A stretch of DNA of 64,000 nucleotides from Gonatopus flavifemur (taxonomy: Eukaryota; Arthropoda; Insecta; Hymenoptera; Dryinidae). Positions 48,901-58,416 of this stretch are shown here, in pieces. The position numbers and the translations under genes are program-made. Where the stretch lies: positions 18,122,001 through 18,186,000 of the forward strand of contig JAFFJZ010000001.1 of assembly GCA_018340375.1 (NCBI GenBank), written 5' to 3'. Each line of letters starts with the position of its first letter. The first letter of the stretch is position 1. The notes under the pieces were generated by a model. It worked only from the letters and a program-made list of their open reading frames with translations, did not search any database and had not been told where the DNA came from.

Positions 48901-49094
48901 TGGTACTCGTTGGAAGATTTTTCTATGCGTTTATAGTACTTCCCAGAAGAAATCTGAGGTATTACGGGGCCTATTGAACAAGCTCTACCATATTCAAGTA
49001 TTCACGTTATCGGTCAACTGAGTGGGTGAAGACAGAATAAAATCAAGACCTATGGTGGGATTTTTATGTCATTCAGTCAAATGAATTCCCTTAT
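45906..49094. other. Intronic stretch, no gene seen
   Basis: No exon or bounded element. Frames at 46993-47283 (plus) and 46986-47243 (minus) overlap on opposite strands with no domain, typical of chance ORFs. Confidence 0.5.
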
Positions 49095-49495
49095 GGGGAG
49101 GTTCTCATCAAGCAAATTCCGATATAAGGTGATTTTCTCGAATTTTTCTTCTTAAGAACGAAGTTAATTGAGAACTCGAGTTATTTGAAACTCATTAAAT
49201 GGGTCTTAAAGTGCATGAAAAAAATTTTCTCAAGTTAAAGGATTTGTATCCTGAAACTTTGAAGGCGTTTTTCTCGAAACCATGTTTTTCAAGTTTGGCT
49301 CCACGATATTTCAAAAACCACTGAACGGATCGCTCTTTTTTATTCATTTCGAAGCTGATTGAATTCATTGGAGAATGAATCTAATTGGAGATAACATTTC
49401 CCTTTTTTTCCTTCTTATAGCACTTTGAAGGGCGAAAAAAGATAAAAAAAACGGTACCAGAAGTTTGCATGTCTGTCATTTTTTTAATTTTGGAC
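49095..49495. mobile_element. TTAA-flanked family, one-ended copy
   Basis: From GGGGAGGTTCTCATCAAGC at 49095 (preceded by TTAT) it follows the left 270 bp of the element at 39610 and then AGTTTGCATGTCTGTCATTT from its right portion, ending near 49495 without the right terminus. The matching stretches TGAACGGATCGCTCTTTTTT and AACCATGTTTTTCAAGTTTG make the identity plain. It is an immobile remnant. Confidence 0.85.
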
Positions 49496-52106
49496 TAATG
49501 AGCCAGATAGGATTCAAGTGAATATATTCTATAACTATAGTTATTATCTCGTGATGGAAATTACGGAATAAAACTTATCCTGTTACAAAAATGATGAAAT
49601 CCGATGGAAGTTGTTATCGATTTTTGATCGTTTTGTATCGTTTCCATCGTACTATCGAATCTTTATCATTGAACGATTATATTTGGATTTGGAATTCATT
49701 AATTGCAAGAAAAGTAGGGAAAAGTTATACACAGCGATATAAATCATTCCCCATAAAATCTAGTTCATAGATTCTTGTGGATAAACCTATTCTTCCGCAA
49801 AGCAACCCAACGCAACCCCTCAAAACTAATCGGGAACCCTGATATCTATTCTAAAATAGACACAATTCGCAAAAAGGGACAAATATAGTACGAAGGTTCG
49901 TTCTACCGCATCACCGATCGCACGAAATGGACGTTCAGTTTCTTCCCAAGGATGTCAATTTTTGCTGACAGTCCTTTTTCCGAGGTGAAAAAAGAAGACA
50001 GACGTACATAAACACAGATACGAAACGACGAGAAATAGACGAGGAAAATAACAGAAAGCAAACAAAGTAGAATAGAAACGACAGACCATTAACGGCCTAC
50101 TAAGGATTCTCCTCTTGAACGAAAATGGCAATTGGTGAGAAATAATTGAAGTTGGAGAGATTAAGCATCCGCACGTTTCACTTGCGAAAAATAAAAAGAG
50201 AAGAATTTGGAGCCCCATTTGTTCTCGGCTCGATTTTAATTATCAACGGGGGTCCCCATTAGGCCGATATTAATGACACGACCGCGTGCCAGTAACTTCG
50301 TTTCTTTTCCTCTTTCCATTATGCCTCCAAGCCTCTCAGGTTTCTTCTTTTTCCTTTCTCCTCTGTCAGTAGAGATCCTTTGTTTAAAGAACCGGGAAGT
50401 AACACGCTTTGCTCTTTCTTTCTCTCTTCCCCTCCTTCCTCTATTCTCCTTCCTTTCTTTTCCACTCGTTACATATTTCAGATGAAAAGTGAGAAAAATA
50501 AGGGTTACATTTCGAAGGCTGTTATTAATCTCCACCCCCACCCCCGTGCGTATTCAATCCTAATTTGAAAAATATTTTTCTTTTATCAAAATTAAGGAGG
50601 CGCGATTACGACGAACGATGATATCACGAAAATCTTTTCATCGTTCCATTTATATTCCTCGATATTTCGTTTTTTTTCCTTCTCGTATCATTCATAAGAA
50701 TAAATAGAATACTCCTTTCATTTCTCTTCGCGAAATGTATTTAGCATAATTGTTTTCCACTACTCTTACGCGACACAAAGAAAAAAGATACAATCTATTG
50801 AAGAAAAAAAGTGAATTTTCGTTTCTGTAAAGTTTTCGCGTTGAGAAATTTAGAGAGTAAAACGAAAACACGTTGCCATTGAAGAGCAGCAGTGGTGTGA
50901 AATTCAGGTCAGTGGAAGAAGTCGACCATAAATCCGACAGCAGCATTGCTGTTAACAGATCTGTTATACAGATGTGTTGGGAGCAGTTTTCGCATAGGTC
51001 TATATTGAGTGGATTTTTTCACATCCAACGCATATTTTCCTCTTGGTTTTCTTCCTCATTTTTGTGTGTAAAAGAGTTGTATCGTCATCGTTCTTTGCAT
51101 TGCTGAGAAATAAAATGTATCTCGATATAATCTTGTTCTTCTTGCTTCCATTGAGAAGAACGGATATAGATGGAGAGTGTGTACCCTTGCAGGAATTGAT
51201 GAACGACTTAGTACTGGAATAATGTCGTTTGCCAACCATCAATCTTTGGCGAACAATGTTGTTCAACAATACTCATCCAATGTTGACCTCAAACTGGAAG
51301 CAGTTTGAGATATTTATTTCATTTCAACTTTGACGAATCATTCTACATTAGGGACGGTATTCAATTTGATCAATGAAATTATTTCCGAATAAAATATCTT
51401 TCTCTACTATGACGGTCAGTAGGGTCAGTAGCACTCGGTACACGTCATATTGCTGTGTTTTCCGTTACATGTGCGAATCGTATTGTTTTATCCACGAATC
51501 GCATTGAATCGAATTTCTTATTACTTTCTCGAATTCGCATCGAATCAAAATAAATCGAACCGAATCAAATTCCAGCACCAAAACATTCAAAGCATATCTT
51601 ATGAATGTAAATGGACCCAGCGTCTGCAGGATGAGTGGAGATTGTCAAGAAACTTGATTATGTTCCTTTTCTTTTCATCCTGACAGGTTTTTACGATCGG
51701 CCCAATAATGGCTCATGACTAGACCATAGGCGGAATTAATCGCACGGTAATGGCATCCATTGATCGGCCAATGGCACCCATCAATGGTTTGATGAGAACT
51801 GAATACCGGATGATAACTTGGACCCAGGAGTGGTGAAAAGTGAACGGCCAATTATCGGTGATGAGCCGATTATCGAGGGTTTTGATGCCTGGATATCTTG
51901 TCAATTTTTACACAATTTTTGATTTGATTTCTCACGTGATCTCGACGTATAACTGCACTCGATTCCTAATAGCTGCTTCTCACTTCATTCATTCGAAATT
52001 CATTTGTTCACAAATTCTCACGAAAATCACGTGGAATATCACGTGATTCACAGCGTGATTTTTCATGTGTTTTGCAGCATTGGCCACAAGCCCATTTCAT
52101 CATGAT
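49496..52106. other. Intronic stretch, no gene seen
   Basis: No exon supported. The frame at 50236-50541 and its opposite-strand partner are low-complexity (Lys/Arg/Glu-rich against Ser/Phe/Leu-rich). Near 51930-52060 the motif CACGTGAT recurs. Confidence 0.5.
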
Positions 52107-52497
52107 CAGGGCTGAACAAGTATTCAAAATACAATCATTCTACATACGTACTGGAATAAAAACCAGTGTGATATTATATCTCACATTTAAAATATATTTC
52201 CTTTCACATTTTATATTTGAAGTGCTTCCTTCAAAACCTTTGGTATTTAATCCTCCAAATATTTCAAAATTAGTCAAAATACTCAGAACTTGTATTTGAA
52301 ATACAAAATACAAAATACTTCAGGCAATCTATTTCAAAATGATATGTTTTCGATTGAAAAGTATAAAATTCTTTGAAAAATACACTTGAGATACAATATA
52401 CTACAGGGAATGTATTGTAAATTCAAAATACGAAGTATGGATTTTATTTCCAATACCGTTCCCGCATAATTGTATTTCGAATATATGTCCAGCCCTG
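52107..52497. mobile_element. hAT-type MITE
   Basis: Ends CAGGGCTGAACAAGTATTC and inverted CAGGGCTGGACATATATTC match at about 25 of 29 bp. The flanks ATCATGAT (52099-52106) and ATCACGAT (52498-52505) are an 8-bp duplication with one change. An 8-bp duplication plus CAGGGSTGGRCA-like ends is characteristic of hAT elements. The 391-bp AT-rich interior is rich in AATACAAAATA and codes for nothing. Confidence 0.93.
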
Positions 52498-52771
52498 ATC
52501 ACGATATACCACGTGATTTTTAACGTGATTTTCAATATCATAAATTAAGTGAAGAATCACGTCCTTTTTTCTCTAGGCGATTTCAAATGAGAAATTCAGT
52601 TGCCTGAACAAAATATTAAATTGCAACTAAAAATGTTTGTTATAACAAACAATATTCCAGTCTGGGCACGAATTTCTCATTCCGTGTCGATTTCAGTTAC
52701 TGCAACTAAAACCGTGTCTTTTCAGGGTGATCCAGTAAATTTCGATGAAAGTCAACGAATTTCACAGAAAT

Positions 52772-53033
52772 GTACTGTAAAAAACAATCTGAAATTATAT
52801 GTTCATATAAATATGGAAATTCTGAAACTTGTAATTGAAATCAAGTTCAATCATGAATTCATGAAATTTACTGCAAAATGTATTAAAATTCATATAAAAA
52901 TTATAATTCTGTATGAGATATCATAAAATTCAATATAAAAAGTCAGAAAAGTTGTGAAAATTCATACAAAATTTATATGTTACTTGCTTCACATAAATTC
53001 ATATGAAATTCAGGAAGCAATTTTTTACAGTGA
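52772..53033 (-). mobile_element. CACTGTAAAAAAT MITE, copy 2
   Basis: Reverse-orientation relative of the MITE at 33158-33419, ending in TTTTTTACAGTG at 53032. The left end reads TACTGTAAAAAAC, lacking two terminal bases of the consensus. Both copies share the palindromic core TTTCATGAATTCATGATTGA. Confidence 0.88.
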
Positions 53034-53306
53034 TGTATTAGATCTTATGGACTATTTATCAGATATCACAGAAATTTTGCTACATTGGCGTTGAGTTTCT
53101 CTGATCTTTAATGGAAAAAAAAACAAATTGGCGGAAACTGAGTAAGGCTCGATGGAATTTTCCACAAATTCTTTGGTTCTTTTCCTTTGCCGAATTCTTG
53201 CAATTCGGAATCTTTGAATAATTCACATACGAATTCCTAATGTTCGTTAACGAATCGAAGCGAATCTCGGTGAACTCGATTCGATCTCGAACGATTCACA
53301 CATATA

Positions 53307-53478
53307 GCAGTTTTGGGACACATGGGCATTTATGAACATTTCTCCTTCAATTCGTAGTAATTTTTCTCAAACTTATAGTAATATGTGTCAGATGCAAAGT
53401 TATTTTCACCAAAATGAGGTATGAATTACCATAATTAAGGGAAGAGTGCCCATAAATGATCATGTGTCCCAAAACTGC
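53307..53478. mobile_element. 172-bp MITE, GCAGTTTTGGGACACATG ends
   Basis: An 18-bp perfect inverted repeat (53307-53324 and 53461-53478) bounds the element; a further TTTATGRRC/GGCAT segment matches with a small offset. It ends 28 bp before copy B of the 157-bp-repeat element. Confidence 0.88.
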
Positions 53479-53734
53479 CATTATTATGGTGAACCCTGCT
53501 ACCCCCCCATGTGGAAATAGCCAGATTTGACAAATGGCGCGGAACTGGCGAGGTTGTATTTGCCAAAGTTCGGCAAACACAACTGTGCCTGTTCAGAATC
53601 ATTACCGTTTTTCAACTGTCACCGAACATTCGCCAGATTTCAGACGGTATTGGCTCGCGTGGACAGACGGTATAGGGTCAGTATCGAATGAATACTGTCT
53701 GGACAATACCCAGGATTTCGAGAAACGGTACCAC

Positions 53735-54140
53735 GCCAGCATTCAGCCAGAGTCGGTATTATCATTCCATATGTACAACAGACGGCAATATGCCAGTAAT
53801 GATATGACTCTGGCTGACTACAAAATCGATAGTCGATTGATGTTGCAATTATGATTTCGGCAACTCGGCTGTTGTGGTCAGCCGGAGTCGCGCCAGTATT
53901 GAGCCAGAGTTGGTATTATGATTCAATATGTTCGATAGACGACATGGTACCAGTATTGGTGGGACTCTGGTTGACTACGGAATTGGTAGTCGATTGACAT
54001 TAAAATCACGATCTTGGCAACTTGATTTTTGTAGTGAGCCGGAGTCGCGCCAGTATCAAGACAGGGTTGGTTTGATCATTCAATACGTTCGATAGAGAAC
54101 AATGAACCAGTATTGATAGAATCTTGTTTCACTACGGAGT
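53735..54140. repeat. Three 157-bp tandem units in copy B
   Basis: Units start at 53735, 53892 and 54049, exactly 157 bp apart, the same period and phase as in copy A. The array therefore predates the separation of the two copies. Confidence 0.9.
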
Positions 54141-54164
54141 CTATGGTAAATTGCGTGACTTCAA

Positions 54165-54386
54165 GGGAATTGGTGCAATAAATGGGAATCTAAATGCTCC
54201 GTTGTCAACTCGAAGATTAGCTGATGTGATAGAGACTCTGTTTCTCACTCGCAGGTCCCGGGTTCAATCCTTGCCCAGTGAACTTTCATGAAACCACTTC
54301 CAAAGCGTCTTTCTCAGATAACGGTGATGAGAAAAATAGATTCACAAAGTTTTGAAAGTTCAAATTCAATGTATTTTTTTTTTTTT
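54165..54386 (+). mobile_element. tRNA-derived SINE-like insertion
   Basis: A pol III A-box-like TAGCTGATGTGATAGAG (54218-54234) is followed at tRNA spacing by a B-box-like GGTTCAATCC (54261-54270) inside GGTCCCGGGTTCAATCCTTG. The unit ends in a run of about 14 T. It is flanked by GACTTCAA and CACTTGAA, a possible 7-bp duplication. The T-arm and anticodon stem pair poorly, so it is not a working tRNA. Copy A retains a similar short TTCAAGGTGTTTTGTTTT at this place, so A may have lost most of it. Confidence 0.55.
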
Positions 54387-55014
54387 CACTTGAAATATAA
54401 CTCCGGGGATCTCTAATTACCAGCATTGTGCCAGTACTGGGTTGGGTCTAAATTCCTACATAGGATGTATTATTTTGACCCTCTACCACTTCTCATCCAG
54501 GTATGGCAGAACAATTGGTTCTGTTGTCATGTCAGAGTTCCGCCATAGTTGGCTCACATTAGAAATCGGTACCGACGCTGTTGTAAATGTTCTCCTGGCC
54601 CTTATGTAAAATGATGTTATCATTTTAACTCCTTGCCAGTACCGTCAATTCAACTGGCTCCATAATGGCAGTTTTGGATTTGCCGTTATTGGCAACTCCG
54701 GCAACAGGACTCAGCCAGTAGTGGCGCGTGTTTCCATTTCCACATGGGACATTTCCCATACGTCCTTCTCCGTGTAATGGACGTTGCTACGGATATTATT
54801 CATCGTGGGACATCACCAACAAATAACCGAATTATTGCCACAACACATCATTTGCTCAATCCACTACATTTTCAATATTCTGTATGGAATAACGAAAAAC
54901 AGTGAAAAAATCGCTGTTCCATCAAAAGTTACCGAGCGAAACCAGGCTTCCTGTCACAGCAAATTTTTTTCTCCGTGCATACTCGTTCGCAAGGTGTCAT
55001 TCCTTAGCTCTATA

Positions 55015-55238
55015 CACTGTCAGAAATTTCTGGAAGTTTTCTTCAATAACGTACATGAATTCAGATTCATACACATTTCACATCATATTGATAATACAAA
55101 AGCATGAAACGACCATAGATAATGCTATAGTTCACATCAAATTTAATGTAAAATGTATATGTAACTGAATTCATGCACGTACTTGAACAACAACTTTCAG
55201 CAGGAAGATTAAAATTAATGCAGAAATTTCTGACAGTG
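55015..55238. mobile_element. 224-bp MITE with perfect 20-bp ends
   Basis: TACACTGTCAGAAATTTCTG at 55013-55032 and its exact inverse at 55221-55240. The outer TA is the presumed target duplication. AT-rich interior without coding. Confidence 0.93.
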
Positions 55239-55255
55239 TAGTTTCATCATAACTA

Positions 55256-56287
55256 CCCTGGTAGAAATTCCCACTAGTCAACTATGAGGTACTGATCAGC
55301 TCATCCTTTTTACTGGTGAGGCACTAATCGGGAAAACTTACCAGTAATTGGTAAGGGATGTAACGCTCTCACCAACGAGGAACTAAGCAGGCACTGGCGA
55401 GTAACTGATGAGGTACTTATCAGTACCTCATATGGCGTTTATTAGTGATTGATAAAGCATTGACCAATATCTCACACAGTGTTTATTATTAACTGATGAA
55501 GCATTGAACAGTAACTACTGAGGAATTTGTTACACTGAGAAAAATTATTATACACAATGCCAATTATACATGGATCATGGTCGTATAAAGTTTTAAATGA
55601 CTATAAAATGCTATAATTATTAGAATTGAAACTATTTATTATATTACTTGAATAATCATGTTTTTAACTATTCATCGTGTAGGAATTTCATTTTACTATT
55701 ATATTTAATATGTATTTACATAATATAAATATGTGCTATTTTGTTTATATATGTTTAAGAGGCTTTGTAAATTTCTTGATTCGTTGAATTCATAAATCAT
55801 TTTTCAAGATAAAAAATTTTCCACTTATTTTTTTCTATTTTTCGTGACTTGTAAGTAGATAATCTTTGAGAGTCCTTTTTATCCATGGAATGATTAAGAA
55901 ATTACCATTTTTCACAAGGTCTGTCTCAGAGTATTGTTGTTGGATTTGCTTCCAATTTCAAAGTGAATCTAGCAACAGCACTGCCTTATTTAATAACAAG
56001 CGTGAATAATATTTTTTGCATTACATCAAGATTAAAACGCCACATCTTTCTTCATTTTGTGTATACAGGCAGTGAAAAGTTGCAGTTATTGAACAGTTTT
56101 AGCTTATTATTTCTAATTAGTTCAACTTATTGAATAATGATAAGTAACTCACTAGTTTTACCCAACCAACGCTAATTGATCAAACTCATCAGTTACTAAG
56201 TAGCGCCTTGCTAGGTTTTTCCAAACAGTTTTTCCTCTTTCGTGCCTCATCAGTCATAAGGAAGAACTTGTGACATTTCTACCAGGG
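55256..56287. mobile_element. 1.03-kb element with CCCTGGTAGAAAT ends
   Basis: Ends CCCTGGTAGAAATTCCCA and inverted CCCTGGTAGAAATGTCAC, flanked by TA (55254-55255 and 56288-56289). It starts 16 bp after the previous MITE. Subterminal motifs of the ACTGATGAGGTACT type recur in direct and inverted form. One forms a perfect 10-bp hairpin with a 4-nt loop (55408-55431). No transposase. Confidence 0.85.
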
Positions 56288-56289
56288 TA

Positions 56290-58333
56290 CCCCATCATCT
56301 GATCAAATTCTGCAAATTTTTTTCTAATATTTCAAGAATTTCTCTCTCTCTCTGTCTCTCTCTTGAACATTAAATCCTCCCTCTCAAGAAAATCATTTCA
56401 AACATATCGACACAATTCCTTCAACAATCCACGTCATATATAATTTTCCATGAAAAAATATTTCCCGTGAACTAAAGGAATGCAAACATTTCCAACGAAT
56501 AATCGTATTACTTATTATATACCTCCACCATACGTTTTACGTATCTTCATTTTACACCACCATCGTATTCTTCTGCTTCGTAACTCCATTAAATACTCGA
56601 ACTCACGATTTCATAAATCCATTTCACTTTTTTAGAATGACTTTTTACTCGTCCTGCAACATCCTAGCCTCACAATTTTAATTTTAACTTTCCTCCTCGC
56701 TATTCCAACTCTCACACATCATGTTGAAATTCCGCTCGTCACACTTCATATCTGCAAGTTTCTGACATTTCGCGTCACACTCACAAATGTAACACATGCG
56801 TTATAATACACTTTATGGATCTTCGGAATCGAGTATAAGGAACGACACATGTATATAGTTCACCCCTGCTGTCACTCCAACAAGTTTTGACTTAAAATTC
56901 GAAACATCGAGTTCTGAAAGCTTGATTTATTAAAAATTCAACAATGAAAGAATGTATATTGTTACATTTTATATGACATTATATTTGAAAAAATTGCAGA
57001 GTATGGCCATTATGTTGCAAGTTGCAACCGCGAACGCGTGGGTGGATTGTCCCTGTATTCAATGTTTCCTTCCGAGGCTCATTTTCACTCATTTGCGAAG
57101 AAATATATTTCACTCCCTCAACCCTCGTATATATAAATTTACGTAGGTCAGCTGCCCCAAGAGTCTTTTAATTTTCCTCCAAGTGAGATATTATTCTCTG
57201 TTAAAAATCAAGTAAATTTATCTTTATATCACTTTACGAAAGAAGATAATTCGTTTATTCTGATAAAATTCTCTTGAATTCAACAAATATCGGTTGTTTA
57301 TTTGTGGAGTAAATATATTCATAAAATTCACATTTGATATTTTTTTCTTCTCCAAGAGATATCATATTTCTCCCATTATCTGCATCATACACAGCACAAT
57401 ATTATTTTATTCGCATGACATCATGAATTTCTCGCTGCATTCGTATGATGAAAACCAGCTATCATATATCTCTGGTCACACCGAAAGGATATATTTTGGA
57501 TTCCATTCGTATTCGCGTTGAATTAAATGTCCCCTGTCTGTATATTTTACTTAATCCCGATGAGCATAAATATCAATTAAGAGACGAATGAGGGAGGAAA
57601 AAAATGATCCCAGGGAAATAATTAAACTACTCTAACTAAATGTAGTATTCTCGAGTATGCTCTAACGCGTACATTAAGGTAGCAAGGTTATTTCATTGTT
57701 CTGCTTCTTTTTCATCATTCCACTCTTTCTCCCATTCAACTTGTCATTCTACTCGTCCAATGTATGGTACAATGCCTTACCATGTCGTGTATGCCCTCTG
57801 CCATTCCCGTGCGGTGCAGTGCGGTGCAGTGCGGTGCTATGCCATGCCAGGTCAGGTAGGATTTTTTCAGCATGAAGATGAGTCGCGCGTACGAGCAAAC
57901 ACAATCCGGTTGCATAATGGCCATTATCCACGTTTCATGTGCGGTGCAGTAGAGCGATAATATCCCATCCTCGCAACCCCTACAACTCGAGTGATATTCT
58001 ACCTCGAGAACGAGCCCTCCCAGTTTTTCGCGGAGGAGGAGGAGAAGAAGAAGAAGAAAAGCGTGAATGAGGAGGAGAGAGAGAAACAAATGAATGAGAC
58101 TCAACATTGGCGTGTATATGCAAAAATTTTGCTTCGCACATACGTTCACATCTTACCTTCTATTTCTTGCTTTTGATTAACATACTCATTCCGTTTTCCA
58201 TTCGTGATTATGAAAGTAATATGACATGATATCTAATTTATTATAGCCCGAGGTATTCACAACTCCACATTTTTTGAATTGAAGACAAAGCAATATTATG
58301 ATTAATTATCATTCCTCCAATTTATTGTTTCAG
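56290..58333. other. Intron end with simple repeats
   Basis: A (TC)n tract at 56340-56364, GTGCGGTGCA repeats at 57810-57836 and a GAGGAGGAG/AAGAAG tract at 58034-58061. Open frames at 57736-58149 on both strands ride on these repeats. No exon is seen before the acceptor at 58333. Confidence 0.6.
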
Positions 58334-58416
58334 AATACTATCCTTCCGGAAGCTGTGCATTTTTGGGAACGAGCGCTCATGGTACGAGAAACCAAAAGCA
58401 CCATACGCCTGAACAG
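58334..58416 (+). CDS. LMLN: Leishmanolysin-like peptidase, internal exon
   Basis: The acceptor TTATTGTTTCAG (ending 58333) and donor GTATCATC (from 58417) bound 83 nt: 27 codons plus two bases. The product reads NTILPEAVHFWERALMVRET and ends TIRLN with AG left over, which would give Arg if the next exon begins with a purine or G. In the M8 leishmanolysin-like family this conserved segment (LPxAVxFWxxALxVRxxxxxIRLNRKC) lies before the Cys-rich region and the HExxH zinc site. It follows in phase from the microexon at 29152, with no missing residues by comparison with the family as I recall it. The next exon (starting with the KC motif) is not found before the end of the window. Confidence 0.9.

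Larger units (their letters stand above)
53506..54748. mobile_element. 157-bp-repeat element, copy B
   Basis: Same orientation and ends (CCCATGTGGAAAT) as copy A at 19864, with clear similarity throughout. It lacks the 110-bp MITE of A, and carries about 220 bp with tRNA-like promoter boxes (54165-54386) where A has only about 26 bp. No coding frame is shared between the copies. Confidence 0.87.
29183..58333 (+). other. LMLN: Intron of about 29 kb in the LMLN gene
   Basis: It begins GTGAGTACAG and ends TTATTGTTTCAG, and splicing it out joins the two LMLN exons in phase 0. It holds most of the mobile elements of the window on both strands. No further LMLN exon is expected inside, because the joined peptide is continuous with the family motif. 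Confidence 0.8.

Noticed and set aside
54211..54285. Functional tRNA gene
   Set aside because: A- and B-box-like motifs are present, but the T-arm (CCGGG against CTTGC) and the anticodon stem do not pair, and no acceptor stem forms; better read as a tRNA-derived SINE.
57736..58149. 137-codon minus-strand frame and a His/Thr/Ala-rich frame
   Set aside because: They are translations of GTGCGGTGCA and GAG/AAG simple repeats.
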